DNA of 64,000 nt. It comes from Tessaracoccus sp. OS52. GTDB taxonomy: Bacteria > Actinomycetota > Actinomycetes > Propionibacteriales > Propionibacteriaceae. The number at the start of each line of letters is the position of its first letter. The stretch's first letter is position 1. The position numbers were made by a program, and so were the translations under genes. Below are positions 23,667 to 31,342 of the stretch, piece by piece. The notes under the pieces were generated by a model. The model had not been told where the DNA came from. It did no database searches and worked only from the letters and a program-made list of their open reading frames with translations. The stretch lies in contig NZ_JAJEWM010000004.1 of the NCBI RefSeq assembly GCF_020687685.1, forward strand, positions 124,001 through 188,000, given 5' to 3'.

Positions 23667-25931
23667 ATGGGTGTGGATCAGGACTACGACGAGTACGACG
23701 CTGCCGAGGCCGGCTTCGACTTCGAACCCCAGGACGGGCCCGGGCTTTTCGACGAGCCCGCTCCCGATGGTCGAGCAACTCCCTCCGCCGATGGTCGAGT
23801 AGCTCCTTCCGCCGATGGGCCAGTGGCGCCTTCCTCCGATGGTCGAGTAGCGCCGGCGAGGGACGAGCCGGCGCGTGTCGAGACCACTGCCGCGCGTGTC
23901 GAGACCACTGCCGCGCGTGTCGAGACCGCCGCGCCTCTGGCGCTCTACCGTCGCTACCGCCCGGACACCTTCGGCGACGTCATCGGCCAGGAGCACGTCA
24001 CAGTCCCGCTGCAGCGGGCCCTGGACAACAACAAGGTCAACCACGCCTACTTGTTCTCGGGGCCCCGGGGCTGCGGCAAGACGACGTCGGCGCGCATCCT
24101 CGCCCGCTGCCTGAACTGCGAGCAGGGCCCCACGTCGGTGCCGTGCGGGGTCTGCCGTTCCTGCACGGACCTGGCGCGAGGCGGGCCAGGCAGCATCGAT
24201 GTCATCGAGATCGACGCCGCCTCGCACGGCGGCGTCGATGACGCCAGGGACCTGCGCGAACGGGCCTTCTTCGCCCCCGTCTACAGCCGTTACAAGATCT
24301 ACATCGTCGACGAGGCCCACATGGTCACCACGGCGGGTTTCAACGCGCTCCTGAAGCTCGTGGAGGAGCCGCCGCCGCACGCCAAGTTCGTCTTCGCCAC
24401 GACGGAGCCGGAGAAGGTCATCGGCACCATCCGCTCCCGCACCCACCACTACCCCTTCCGGCTGGTGCCGCCGAAGGTGCTGGGGGACTACCTCTCGGTG
24501 ATCTGCGAGGCCGAGGGCGTCGCGGTGGACCAGAAGGCGCTGCCGCTGGTGGTGCGCGCGGGCGCTGGCTCGGTGCGTGACTCGCTGTCGGTGCTGGACC
24601 AGCTGCTCGGTGGCGCCGGGGAGGAGGGCGTCGCCTACGAGCAGGCCGCGGCGCTGCTCGGGTTCACCCCGGACGCGCTGCTCGACGAGATCATGGATGC
24701 CTTCGCGGCGGGCGACTCCGCCGGCGTGTTCCGCACCATCGACAAGGTGGTGGAGATCGGCCAGGACCCCCGCCGGTTCGCAGAGGACCTGCTGCGCCGC
24801 CTACGGGACCTGGTGATCCTGGCCGCCGTCCCTGACGCCGCCCAGAACGGCATGCTCGACGTCGCCGCGGATCAGGCACAGCGCCTTGCCACGCAAGTGG
24901 CCGGCCTGGGCGCGGGGGAACTGACCCGCGCCGCCGAGGTGATCGCCACCGGCCTCACCGAGATGCGCGGCACCACCGCCCCCCGCCTCCATCTGGAACT
25001 CATGTGTGCCCGGGTGCTGCTGCCCGGTGCCGACGCCGACGAGCGCGGCCTGCACGCCCGCATGGACCGGCTGGAGCGGGTGGTCGGCATGCTCGGCAGC
25101 CATTCGGAGGCACCGCCGGCCAACTGGGCCGACGTGCCCTCCGCAGCCGCCGCCCAGAGGCAGCAGCCCGCGCAGCCGACGCCGCCCTCGGAGTCGGCGC
25201 CGCAGCAGCGGCCTGCGCCCGACGCCCAGCCCTCGGCGCCCGCCGGCGGGACGCCCGAGAACAGGCCTCAGTCCCAGCGGCCCCCGGCGTCGGCGCCCGC
25301 AGCGCCTGCCGACGCCGCGACGCCAGCGGCGATGGGCCACCCCATGCGCCAGCGCCCGGCCGGGCAACCGCCGTCGGGGACGCCCGTCTCCCAGGCGACG
25401 CCGGCACCGGCGCCGAGGGTGGTGGAGCAGCGGGGCCCGAGCCTCGGTGCCGCCGATGTGCGCCGGCTGTGGCCCGACGTGCTCGCCGAGGTGAAGAAGC
25501 GCCGTCGGTTCACGTTCATGATGCTCAGCCAGCATGCGCAGGTGCTCGACGTCACCGAAGGGGCGCTGGTGCTTGGGTTCGCCAACTCGGGTGCCAAGGA
25601 GAACTTCGGCACCAGTGGCAGCCTCGACGTGCTGGCCGACAGCATCATCGAGGTGATCGGGGTGGAGTTCCGGATCCAGTCGGTGGTGGCCAGCGGCGGT
25701 GGGGTGGCCGGCGCCGAACCGGACGAGCAGCGCCCCGCGCAGCGCCCCGCGGGCCAGATGCCCGCGGCACCCGCGCCGCAGGTGGCCGAGCCCGCGCCGT
25801 CGGAACCGGAACCGGAACCTGAGGTGGCCGACGACGACGCCAGCCTCGCAGACGCCGACGCGGCGGCCGCCGGACTGCTCACCGAGGCGTTCGGCGCCGA
25901 GGTGATCGACGTGAGCGAGCAGGACCGATGA
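23667..25931 (+). CDS. dnaX: DNA polymerase III gamma/tau subunit with a repeat-encoded N-terminal insert
   Basis: Clamp-loader ATPase of the replicase, 754 residues. The conserved part begins only at about residue 91 with LALYRRYRPDTFGDVIGQEH; then come Walker A GPRGCGKTTSA (132-142), the zinc-binding cysteines CLNCEQGPTSVPCGVCRSC, the Walker B-type DEAHM and the sensor TTEPEKV. A proline/alanine-rich tau-like segment and a C-terminal tau domain follow. Residues 33 to about 90 are translated dispersed repeat (VAPSADGPVAPSSDGRVAP, then three tandem ARVETTA units). Typical DnaX starts within a few residues of ALYRRYRP, so this insert is unusual. A start inside the insert is possible, but the acidic MGVDQDYDEYDAAEAG leader looks genuine. 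ybaB and recR follow. Confidence 0.92.
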   Translation: MGVDQDYDEYDAAEAGFDFEPQDGPGLFDEPAPDGRATPSADGRVAPSADGPVAPSSDGRVAPARDEPARVETTAARVETTAARVETAAPLALYRRYRPDTFGDVIGQEHVTVPLQRALDNNKVNHAYLFSGPRGCGKTTSARILARCLNCEQGPTSVPCGVCRSCTDLARGGPGSIDVIEIDAASHGGVDDARDLRERAFFAPVYSRYKIYIVDEAHMVTTAGFNALLKLVEEPPPHAKFVFATTEPEKVIGTIRSRTHHYPFRLVPPKVLGDYLSVICEAEGVAVDQKALPLVVRAGAGSVRDSLSVLDQLLGGAGEEGVAYEQAAALLGFTPDALLDEIMDAFAAGDSAGVFRTIDKVVEIGQDPRRFAEDLLRRLRDLVILAAVPDAAQNGMLDVAADQAQRLATQVAGLGAGELTRAAEVIATGLTEMRGTTAPRLHLELMCARVLLPGADADERGLHARMDRLERVVGMLGSHSEAPPANWADVPSAAAAQRQQPAQPTPPSESAPQQRPAPDAQPSAPAGGTPENRPQSQRPPASAPAAPADAATPAAMGHPMRQRPAGQPPSGTPVSQATPAPAPRVVEQRGPSLGAADVRRLWPDVLAEVKKRRRFTFMMLSQHAQVLDVTEGALVLGFANSGAKENFGTSGSLDVLADSIIEVIGVEFRIQSVVASGGGVAGAEPDEQRPAQRPAGQMPAAPAPQVAEPAPSEPEPEPEVADDDASLADADAAAAGLLTEAFGAEVIDVSEQDR
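23765..23935 (+). repeat. Dispersed TCGAC repeat copies within the dnaX coding sequence
   Basis: Units reading GATGGTCGAGTAGC occur four times at about 30-bp spacing (23766, 23796, 23826 diverged, 23838), followed by three tandem copies of GCGCGTGTCGAGACCACTGCC. They belong to the same family as the intergenic repeats, and all are in the same frame without stops, since the TAG falls out of phase. Confidence 0.88.
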
Positions 25932-25984
25932 CCGTGTTCCCCGACGCACCTAAGCTGGGCCCAGGCACTGAGAAGGAGTGACAG

Positions 25985-26302
25985 ATGTTTGAAGGACTCG
26001 ACATGAATGCGCTGATGGAGCAGGCGCAGAAGCTCCAGGCCGACATGGTCAAGGCCCAGGAGGAGCAGGCGGCCAAGACCTTCGACGGCGAGGCCGGCGG
26101 TGGCCTGGTGAAGGTGACCGTCTCCGGCACGGGGGAACTGCTCGACGTCGAGATCAAGCCCGAGGCCTGGGACCCGGATGACACCGAGACCCTCTCCGCT
26201 CTGATCATCGCCGCCTTCCGCACCGCGAAGGAACAGGCCGACGAAGCCTTGAAGGCCGGGCTGCCGCAGATGCCGCAGCTGCCCGGGGGCCTCGGGTTCT
26301 GA
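25985..26302 (+). CDS. YbaB/EbfC-family nucleoid-associated protein
   Basis: A 105-residue DNA-binding protein: coiled N-terminal helix [20 protein letters not shown], the beta-rich middle [20 protein letters not shown] and the amphipathic C-terminal helix ending [11 protein letters not shown]. EbfC relatives bind DNA as dimers and are nearly always encoded between dnaX and recR, as here. GAAGGAGTGAC gives a clear ribosome binding site; recR starts one nt after the stop. Confidence 0.95.
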   Translation: MFEGLDMNALMEQAQKLQADMVKAQEEQAAKTFDGEAGGGLVKVTVSGTGELLDVEIKPEAWDPDDTETLSALIIAAFRTAKEQADEALKAGLPQMPQLPGGLGF

Positions 26303-26303
26303 G

Positions 26304-27071
26304 GTGTACGAAGGCCCCATCCAGGACCTGATCGACGCGCTGAGCCGCCTCCCCGGCGTCGGTCCCCGCAGCGCCCAGCGGATCGCGTTCCACCTGCTGG
26401 ACGCGCCCGAGGAAGAGGTGTTCGAGCTCGCCGACACGCTGCGTCGCGTCAAGCAGTCCGCCAAGTTCTGCGAGATCTGCTTCAACGTGACGCAGGAGGA
26501 CCGCTGCCGCGTCTGCCGCGACCCGCGTCGTGACCGTTCCATGATCTGCGTGGTGGAGGAGTCCAAGGACGTCATCGCGATCGAGCGGACCTCGGAGTTC
26601 CGCGGGCTCTACCACGTGCTCGGCGGCTCCATCTCCCCGATCGACGGCAGGGGCCCGGGCGACCTCCACACCAGGGAACTCTTCCAGCGCCTCGCCGACG
26701 GCGAGGTGACGGAGGTGATCCTTGCCACGGACCCCGACACCCAGGGGGAGGCCACCGCCGCGTACCTGAGCCGGATACTGAAGGACTTCGGCATCCAGGT
26801 CACCCGGCCTGCCAGCGGGCTCCCCGTCGGCGGGGACCTCGAGTACGCGGACCAGGTCACCCTGGGCAGGGCGTTCGAGGGACGTCGCTCCATGTTCTCC
26901 TCCGAGCCCCCGGACCGCGGCCCCATCACCCGGCGTCCGAGCGCCGAGCCCTCCGTCGTCGCGGACCAGGCACCGGCGTCGACGCCGGAACTGGACCAGG
27001 CACCGGCGTCCACGCCGGAACTGGGTTCCGCCGGGGGTCCGGCTCCCGGACCGCATCCGGTCTCCCTCTAG
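26304..27071 (+). CDS. recR: Recombination mediator RecR with a C-terminal tail
   Basis: Forms with RecO the complex that loads RecA at gaps. The 255-residue protein has the helix-hairpin-helix [20 protein letters not shown], the zinc-finger cysteines [16 protein letters not shown], and the Toprim segment [14 protein letters not shown] with [13 protein letters not shown]. RecR normally ends near [15 protein letters not shown], about residue 197; here 59 more residues follow, low in complexity and including two tandem [10 protein letters not shown] units. The start is GTG one nt after the ybaB stop. The tail is likely disordered. Confidence 0.93.
   Translation: MYEGPIQDLIDALSRLPGVGPRSAQRIAFHLLDAPEEEVFELADTLRRVKQSAKFCEICFNVTQEDRCRVCRDPRRDRSMICVVEESKDVIAIERTSEFRGLYHVLGGSISPIDGRGPGDLHTRELFQRLADGEVTEVILATDPDTQGEATAAYLSRILKDFGIQVTRPASGLPVGGDLEYADQVTLGRAFEGRRSMFSSEPPDRGPITRRPSAEPSVVADQAPASTPELDQAPASTPELGSAGGPAPGPHPVSL
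26964..27023 (+). repeat. Tandem 30-bp duplication in the recR tail
   Basis: Two adjacent 30-bp units (26964-26993 and 26994-27023) differ at only one or two third-codon bases and encode [10 protein letters not shown] twice. They keep the reading frame. Confidence 0.85.
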
Positions 27072-27083
27072 CAGCAGCGGATC

Positions 27084-28274
27084 ATGCCGCCCGCGCCTTC
27101 GCACCAAGCCCGCCGCGCCCGCTGGGGCGTCGTCCTGCTCTTCTGGCTGAACGGCGCCACCTTCGCATCCCTCCTGCCCCGTTACCCCGAGATCAAGCGC
27201 GCCCTGGAACTGTCCGACACGTTCTGGGGGCTCTCGGTCGGGATCGGGCCGCTGGGCGGGCTCGTCGCGGGCCTTGCGACGGCGGCGCTGATGCGGCGGT
27301 TCAACTCGGCCAACGTCGCGGTCGTCTCCCAACTGGGCGCCATCATCATGATCAACGTCATCGGCAACGCACCGGCCGCGTGGGTGTTCGCCGGGGGCCT
27401 GTTCCTGATGCAGGCCTTCGACGCACTCACCGACATCTCCATGAACGCCCACGGACTGCGGGTCCAGCGCGAGTACGGGCGCTCCATCCTCAACTCGTTC
27501 CACGCCTGGTGGTCCATCGGCGCGGTGTCCGGCGGTTTCCTCGGCTCCATCGCTGCCCAGGCCGGCGTCCAGATCTGGCTCCAGTGCCTGGCGCTGGCGC
27601 TGATCTTCGTGGTGCTGGACCTGTGGTGCCGCACCCTGCTCCTGCCCGGACCCGACCGCGAAATCACCACCGTCCACGCCGACGGCGCCGCCCCCACCCG
27701 CAGGATCCCCGGCCGGATCCTGCTGCGCCTCGCAGCGCTCGGCATCATGGCCGCCGCCGCCGGGCTGATCGAGGACGTCGGCGCCACCTGGGGTGCTGTC
27801 TACATGGATCGCGCCTTCACCGTCGTCCCCTTCGTCGCCGGCATGGCGTTCGTCGCGCTCCAGGGAACCCAGATGATCGGGCGCTTCACCGGCGACGCCC
27901 TGGTGGACCGCTTCGGGCCCCGGGGTGCGCTGCTGCAGGGATCGGTTATCGCCGCCGTCGGGATGGGGCTTGCCCTGACCTTCCCCACCCCGGTGGGGAC
28001 CATCGCCGGGTTCGCCTGCGCGGGTTGGGGCGTGGCGACGGTGATCCCGTCGGCGATGCATGCCGCCGACGAACTCCCCGGCATGGCACCCGGTACCGGG
28101 TTGACGATCGTCACCTGGCTGCTGCGCGTCGGTTTCCTGGTTGGGCCGCCCGTCATCGGTGCCATCGGCGACGCCACCTCGCTGCGGCTCGCGCTGTACG
28201 CGGCCCCCGTCTGCGCGCTGATCATGCTCGTCCTGAGCCCCTCACTCAAACGGATGCACCACCCCCATCGGTGA
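27084..28274 (+). CDS. Major facilitator superfamily transporter
   Basis: A 396-residue permease with about twelve hydrophobic segments. The first half starts WGVVLLFWLNGATFASLLPR and contains FLMQAFDALTDISMNAHGLR; the second half opens RLAALGIMAAAAGLIEDVGA. The sequence resembles MFS permeases annotated as sugar or drug exporters (YbjJ-like), but no substrate can be read from it. Its start is 12 nt after recR, so it may be cotranscribed. The 123 nt after its stop contain small hairpins (for example CGGTGG/CCACCG around 28294-28310) that could end transcription. Confidence 0.85.
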   Translation: MPPAPSHQARRARWGVVLLFWLNGATFASLLPRYPEIKRALELSDTFWGLSVGIGPLGGLVAGLATAALMRRFNSANVAVVSQLGAIIMINVIGNAPAAWVFAGGLFLMQAFDALTDISMNAHGLRVQREYGRSILNSFHAWWSIGAVSGGFLGSIAAQAGVQIWLQCLALALIFVVLDLWCRTLLLPGPDREITTVHADGAAPTRRIPGRILLRLAALGIMAAAAGLIEDVGATWGAVYMDRAFTVVPFVAGMAFVALQGTQMIGRFTGDALVDRFGPRGALLQGSVIAAVGMGLALTFPTPVGTIAGFACAGWGVATVIPSAMHAADELPGMAPGTGLTIVTWLLRVGFLVGPPVIGAIGDATSLRLALYAAPVCALIMLVLSPSLKRMHHPHR

Positions 28275-28397
28275 GCGCCTGACCTTCGCGCTCCGGTGGG
28301 TTCGCCACCGTTCGGTGCGTTCGCCACTGCTGTGGGGGTGGCGAGTTACGGCACCGGCAGCAGACGCGAGGCCCGCAGCCTTGGGGCAACTGGTTGA

Positions 28398-29297
28398 ATG
28401 GCCCGTGTGACCACATTCCCCACGATCACGGCCGCGCAACGGCGCATCGGCCGTCGTGACTTCGACTTCGACCGCAGGGTCGCCGTCATGGCCATCGTCA
28501 ACCGGACGAAGGACTCCTTCTACGACGCGGGGCGCACCTTCGAACTGCAGCCCGCCGTCGACGCCGCCCTCGCCGCGGCGGAAGCCGGCGCCGACATCGT
28601 CGACATTGGCGGCGTCCCGTTCAGCCCGGACGCCCGCGAGGTGTCCGAGGCCGAGGAGATCGAGCTGATCGGCCCCTTCATCGAGGAGGTGACCCGGACC
28701 AGCGACGTCGCCATCTCCGTGGACACCTTCCGCTCCGGGGTCGCGCGCGCCGCCATCGCAGCGGGGGCTGCCATCATCAACGACACCTCCGGCCTGTTCG
28801 ACCCCGAGATGGCGCCCCTGGCCGCCGCGACCGGCGCCACGCTGATCCTCACGCACTCCAAGGCCGAGCCCCGAAAGCATCTGCGCCGCCCGCAGTACAC
28901 CGACGTCGTGGGCGAGATCATCTCCTTCCTGATCGACCGCGTCGACCGAGCCGCCGACGCCGGCGTGCGGATGGACCAGCTGATCGTCGACCCCGGCCCC
29001 GACCTCAACAAGAACACCCTCCACACCCTCGAGATCTGCCGCCGCTTCGACGAGTTCACCCGGCTCGGGGCACCCACCCTGGCTGCCCTCTCGAACAAGG
29101 ACTTCATCGGCGAGACCCTCGACAGGTCCAAGCAGGACCGGCTTGCGGGCACCCTGGCAACGACGGTGTGGTGCATCGAGCGCGGCGCCCGGCTCGTCCG
29201 CGCCCACGACGTCGCCCGCACCGTCGAGGCCGTACGCATGGCGGAGGCCCTGCTCGGCCTCCGCGAGCCCGCCTACCTGCGCCACAACGTCGACTGA
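28398..29297 (+). CDS. FolP2-like dihydropteroate-synthase homologue, probably not a true DHPS
   Basis: A 299-residue TIM-barrel pterin-binding protein. The opening motif reads MAIVNRTKDSFYDAG, whereas true DHPS has NVTPDSFSDGG, and the second loop reads VDIGGVPFSPDARE instead of the GGESTRPGA loop that binds sulfonamide and substrate. Both changes match the mycobacterial FolP2 group, for which DHPS activity was not found. SVDTFRS, INDTSG and the C-terminal ALSNKDFIGETL are conserved with that group. No other folate genes are nearby. The ATG start gives the expected length. Confidence 0.88.
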   Translation: MARVTTFPTITAAQRRIGRRDFDFDRRVAVMAIVNRTKDSFYDAGRTFELQPAVDAALAAAEAGADIVDIGGVPFSPDAREVSEAEEIELIGPFIEEVTRTSDVAISVDTFRSGVARAAIAAGAAIINDTSGLFDPEMAPLAAATGATLILTHSKAEPRKHLRRPQYTDVVGEIISFLIDRVDRAADAGVRMDQLIVDPGPDLNKNTLHTLEICRRFDEFTRLGAPTLAALSNKDFIGETLDRSKQDRLAGTLATTVWCIERGARLVRAHDVARTVEAVRMAEALLGLREPAYLRHNVD

Positions 29298-29338
29298 GCC
29301 TTGGCCCTCCCCGGCGTGAGGGAGACCGAGGCGCCACC

Positions 29339-29352
29339 TGTATCCAGATACA
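29339..29352. promoter_or_regulatory. Palindrome TGTATC-CA-GATACA, possible operator
   Basis: A perfect 6+6 inverted repeat in the 228 bp gap before the YCII gene. It is nested in a second inverted repeat, ATACAAGCC (29348-29356) with GGCTTGTAT (29382-29390). No T-run follows, so a protein-binding site is as likely as a terminator for folP2. The regulator is unknown. Confidence 0.4.
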
Positions 29353-29449
29353 AGCCTTGGTGCTCGTTACCCGCCGTACACGGCTTGTATCGAGCATCAA
29401 GACCCGTGACGAGCCGATCCGCGCTGCAGCAGAATTTCTTCCGAACCGA

Positions 29450-29479
29450 TGTCGATCCACGCCCTTCCCGTTCGACGTC
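29450..29479 (+). promoter_or_regulatory. Predicted ECF42-type promoter of the YCII gene
   Basis: TGTCGA at 29450-29455, a spacer of exactly 17 nt, then CGACGTC from 29473. As I recall, ECF42 sigma factors recognise TGTCGA at -35 and CGA/TC at -10. The site is about 45 nt upstream of the YCII start, and the sigma gene follows, which fits autoregulation. Confidence 0.6.
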
Positions 29480-29525
29480 TTGAATGAGAGGGTCGATACG
29501 CGACCCCCACACCAAGGAGTTGAAA

Positions 29526-29948
29526 ATGTCGAAGTTCATGTTGATCATGCGGGCCACCGACGAAGCAGTCGAGGCCTACAAGGACATCCCGTTCGAGCAG
29601 GTCATCGAACGGATGGGCCGCTACAACGAGGCGCTCATGAAGGCCGGCGTGATGATCGGCGGTGATGGCCTGGCTGAGGAGCCCGGCCTGGTGGTGGACT
29701 TCTCCACCGAGACCCCGCTGGTGACCGACGGCCCCTACGGCGAGACCAAGGAACTGTTCTCCGGGTTCTGGATGCTCGAGGTGCCGACCATCGAGGAAGC
29801 CGCCGAGTGGGCCAAGCGCTGCCCGCTGGGTCCCGGCAGCAAGCTGGAGGTGCGACGCGTCACCGACGAGTCCGACTTCCCCGCCGACAACGAGTGGATC
29901 GAGAAGGAGAAGGGTTGGCGCGAGGAAGAGGCGCTCCGCGCCCAGTGA
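29526..29948 (+). CDS. YCII/DGPF-domain protein
   Basis: A 140-residue small alpha/beta protein with the YCII-family sequence MLIMRATDEAVEAYKD at the start and the namesake motif as TDGPYGETKELFSGFWMLEV in the middle. The function is not established; members are encoded beside ECF42 sigma factors across bacteria and are their usual target. The ATG at 29526 is preceded by AAGGAG; a longer frame upstream overlaps the predicted promoter. The sigma-factor gene starts 52 nt downstream. Confidence 0.92.
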   Translation: MSKFMLIMRATDEAVEAYKDIPFEQVIERMGRYNEALMKAGVMIGGDGLAEEPGLVVDFSTETPLVTDGPYGETKELFSGFWMLEVPTIEEAAEWAKRCPLGPGSKLEVRRVTDESDFPADNEWIEKEKGWREEEALRAQ

Positions 29949-30000
29949 CGACGGCGAACGCGCGGCCCGCGACGGCTGACGCCCGGCCGGGCCGCGGCCG

Positions 30001-31332
30001 ATGACCGGCGACGACGACACACGCCGGGCGGAGGAATCCGCCCGGCGTGCCGTCGCCGCGGTCTGGCGGATCGAGGCCGCGAAGATCGTCGCGACCCTGA
30101 CCCGCATCGTCGGCGACTTCTCCCTTGCCGAGGACCTCGCCCAGGATGCGCTCAGCGAGGCGCTGGCGTCCTGGCCGCAGCAGGGCGTGCCCCGCAACCC
30201 GGCGGCGTGGCTCACCGCCGTCGCCAAACGCCGCGCCATCGACCAGTGGCGCCGCGACGTCCGGCACCGCGACCACCTGGCAGAGCTCGCCTTCGGCATC
30301 GACCAGCGCCCACCCGATGCGCTGCCCTGGGACCCCGACGCCATCGACGACGACGTCGTGCGCCTGATCTTCATCGCCTGCCACCCCGTGCTGAGCGGGC
30401 AGGCGCAGGTCGCGCTGACCCTGCGGGTGGTCGCGGGCCTGACCACCGACGAGATCGCGGCAGCCTTCCTCACCTCGACGGCGACCGTCCAGCAACGCAT
30501 CGTGCGCGCGAAGAAGACCCTGGCCGACGCCGCCGTCGGGTTCGAGGTGCCGCCGCGCGAGGAACTGCCGGCGCGGATGAGGGGCGTCCTCGGGGTGCTC
30601 TACCTGCTGTTCACCGAGGGGCACTCCGCCAGCCACGGGGAGGGCTGGATGCGCCCGGACCTCGCCGCGGAAGCCATCCGGCTGGCACGGATCCTGGTGG
30701 CACTGCTGCCCGGCAGCGCAGAGGCGCACGGACTGCTGGCCCTGATGGAACTGACTGCCGCCAGGTTCCCGGCCCGGCTCGACGAGCACGGGGATCCGAT
30801 CCTGCTGGAGGACCAGGACCGGCGCCGCTGGGACCACGAAGCCATCCGACGCGGCCGCGCAGCCCTCGCGCGGGCGCAGGAGGTGGGCGAGGGTCTGGGG
30901 GCCTATGGACTGCAGGCCGCGATCGCCGAGTGCCACGCCGTCGCCGCCACCGTCGAGTCCACCGACTGGCGGCGCATCTCGGTGCTCTACCGGGCGCTGT
31001 CCGACCTCACCGGCTCCCCGGTCGTGGAGCTCAACCGCGCGGTGGCCGTCGCCTACAGCGACGGGCCGCAGGCAGGGCTCGACCTCCTGGACGCGTTGCG
31101 GGCGCGCGACGAACTGGCCGGTCACCACCTGCCACACGCGGTGCGCGGAGAACTGCTGCGCAGGCTCGGACGGATCGACGAGGCGCGCACCGAGCTCGAA
31201 GCCGCGGTCGCGGCGGTCCGCAACGACAGCGAGCGCCGGGTGCTGCAGCGAAAGCTCGACGATCTTCGCGTGCACGAATCCGGCGGGGCCCGGAGGGACG
31301 CCGGGGGAGCGGCGAGGCCAACCGGCCAATAG
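30001..31332 (+). CDS. ECF42-type RNA polymerase sigma factor with C-terminal TPR-like extension
   Basis: A 443-residue extracytoplasmic-function sigma factor. Region 2 is RIVGDFSLAEDLAQDALSEA (about residues 36-55) with the -10 helix LTAVAKRRAIDQWRR; region 4 is RVVAGLTTDEIAAAFLTSTA followed by QQRIVRAKKTL. Instead of ending at about 190 residues it continues for 230 more, with GVLYLLFTEGHSASHGEGWM, LMELTAARFPARLDEHGDPI and AVAVAYSDGPQAGLDLLD, the helical extension typical of ECF42. No anti-sigma factor is nearby, as is usual in this group. The YCII gene just upstream is the probable target. Confidence 0.93.
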   Translation: MTGDDDTRRAEESARRAVAAVWRIEAAKIVATLTRIVGDFSLAEDLAQDALSEALASWPQQGVPRNPAAWLTAVAKRRAIDQWRRDVRHRDHLAELAFGIDQRPPDALPWDPDAIDDDVVRLIFIACHPVLSGQAQVALTLRVVAGLTTDEIAAAFLTSTATVQQRIVRAKKTLADAAVGFEVPPREELPARMRGVLGVLYLLFTEGHSASHGEGWMRPDLAAEAIRLARILVALLPGSAEAHGLLALMELTAARFPARLDEHGDPILLEDQDRRRWDHEAIRRGRAALARAQEVGEGLGAYGLQAAIAECHAVAATVESTDWRRISVLYRALSDLTGSPVVELNRAVAVAYSDGPQAGLDLLDALRARDELAGHHLPHAVRGELLRRLGRIDEARTELEAAVAAVRNDSERRVLQRKLDDLRVHESGGARRDAGGAARPTGQ

Positions 31333-31342
31333 GATCCGGAGT

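Noticed and set aside
22929-24449. 506-residue - strand frame spanning the kinase and dnaX 5' region
   Set aside because: It crosses two genes on different strands, reads the repeats and has no recognisable domain.
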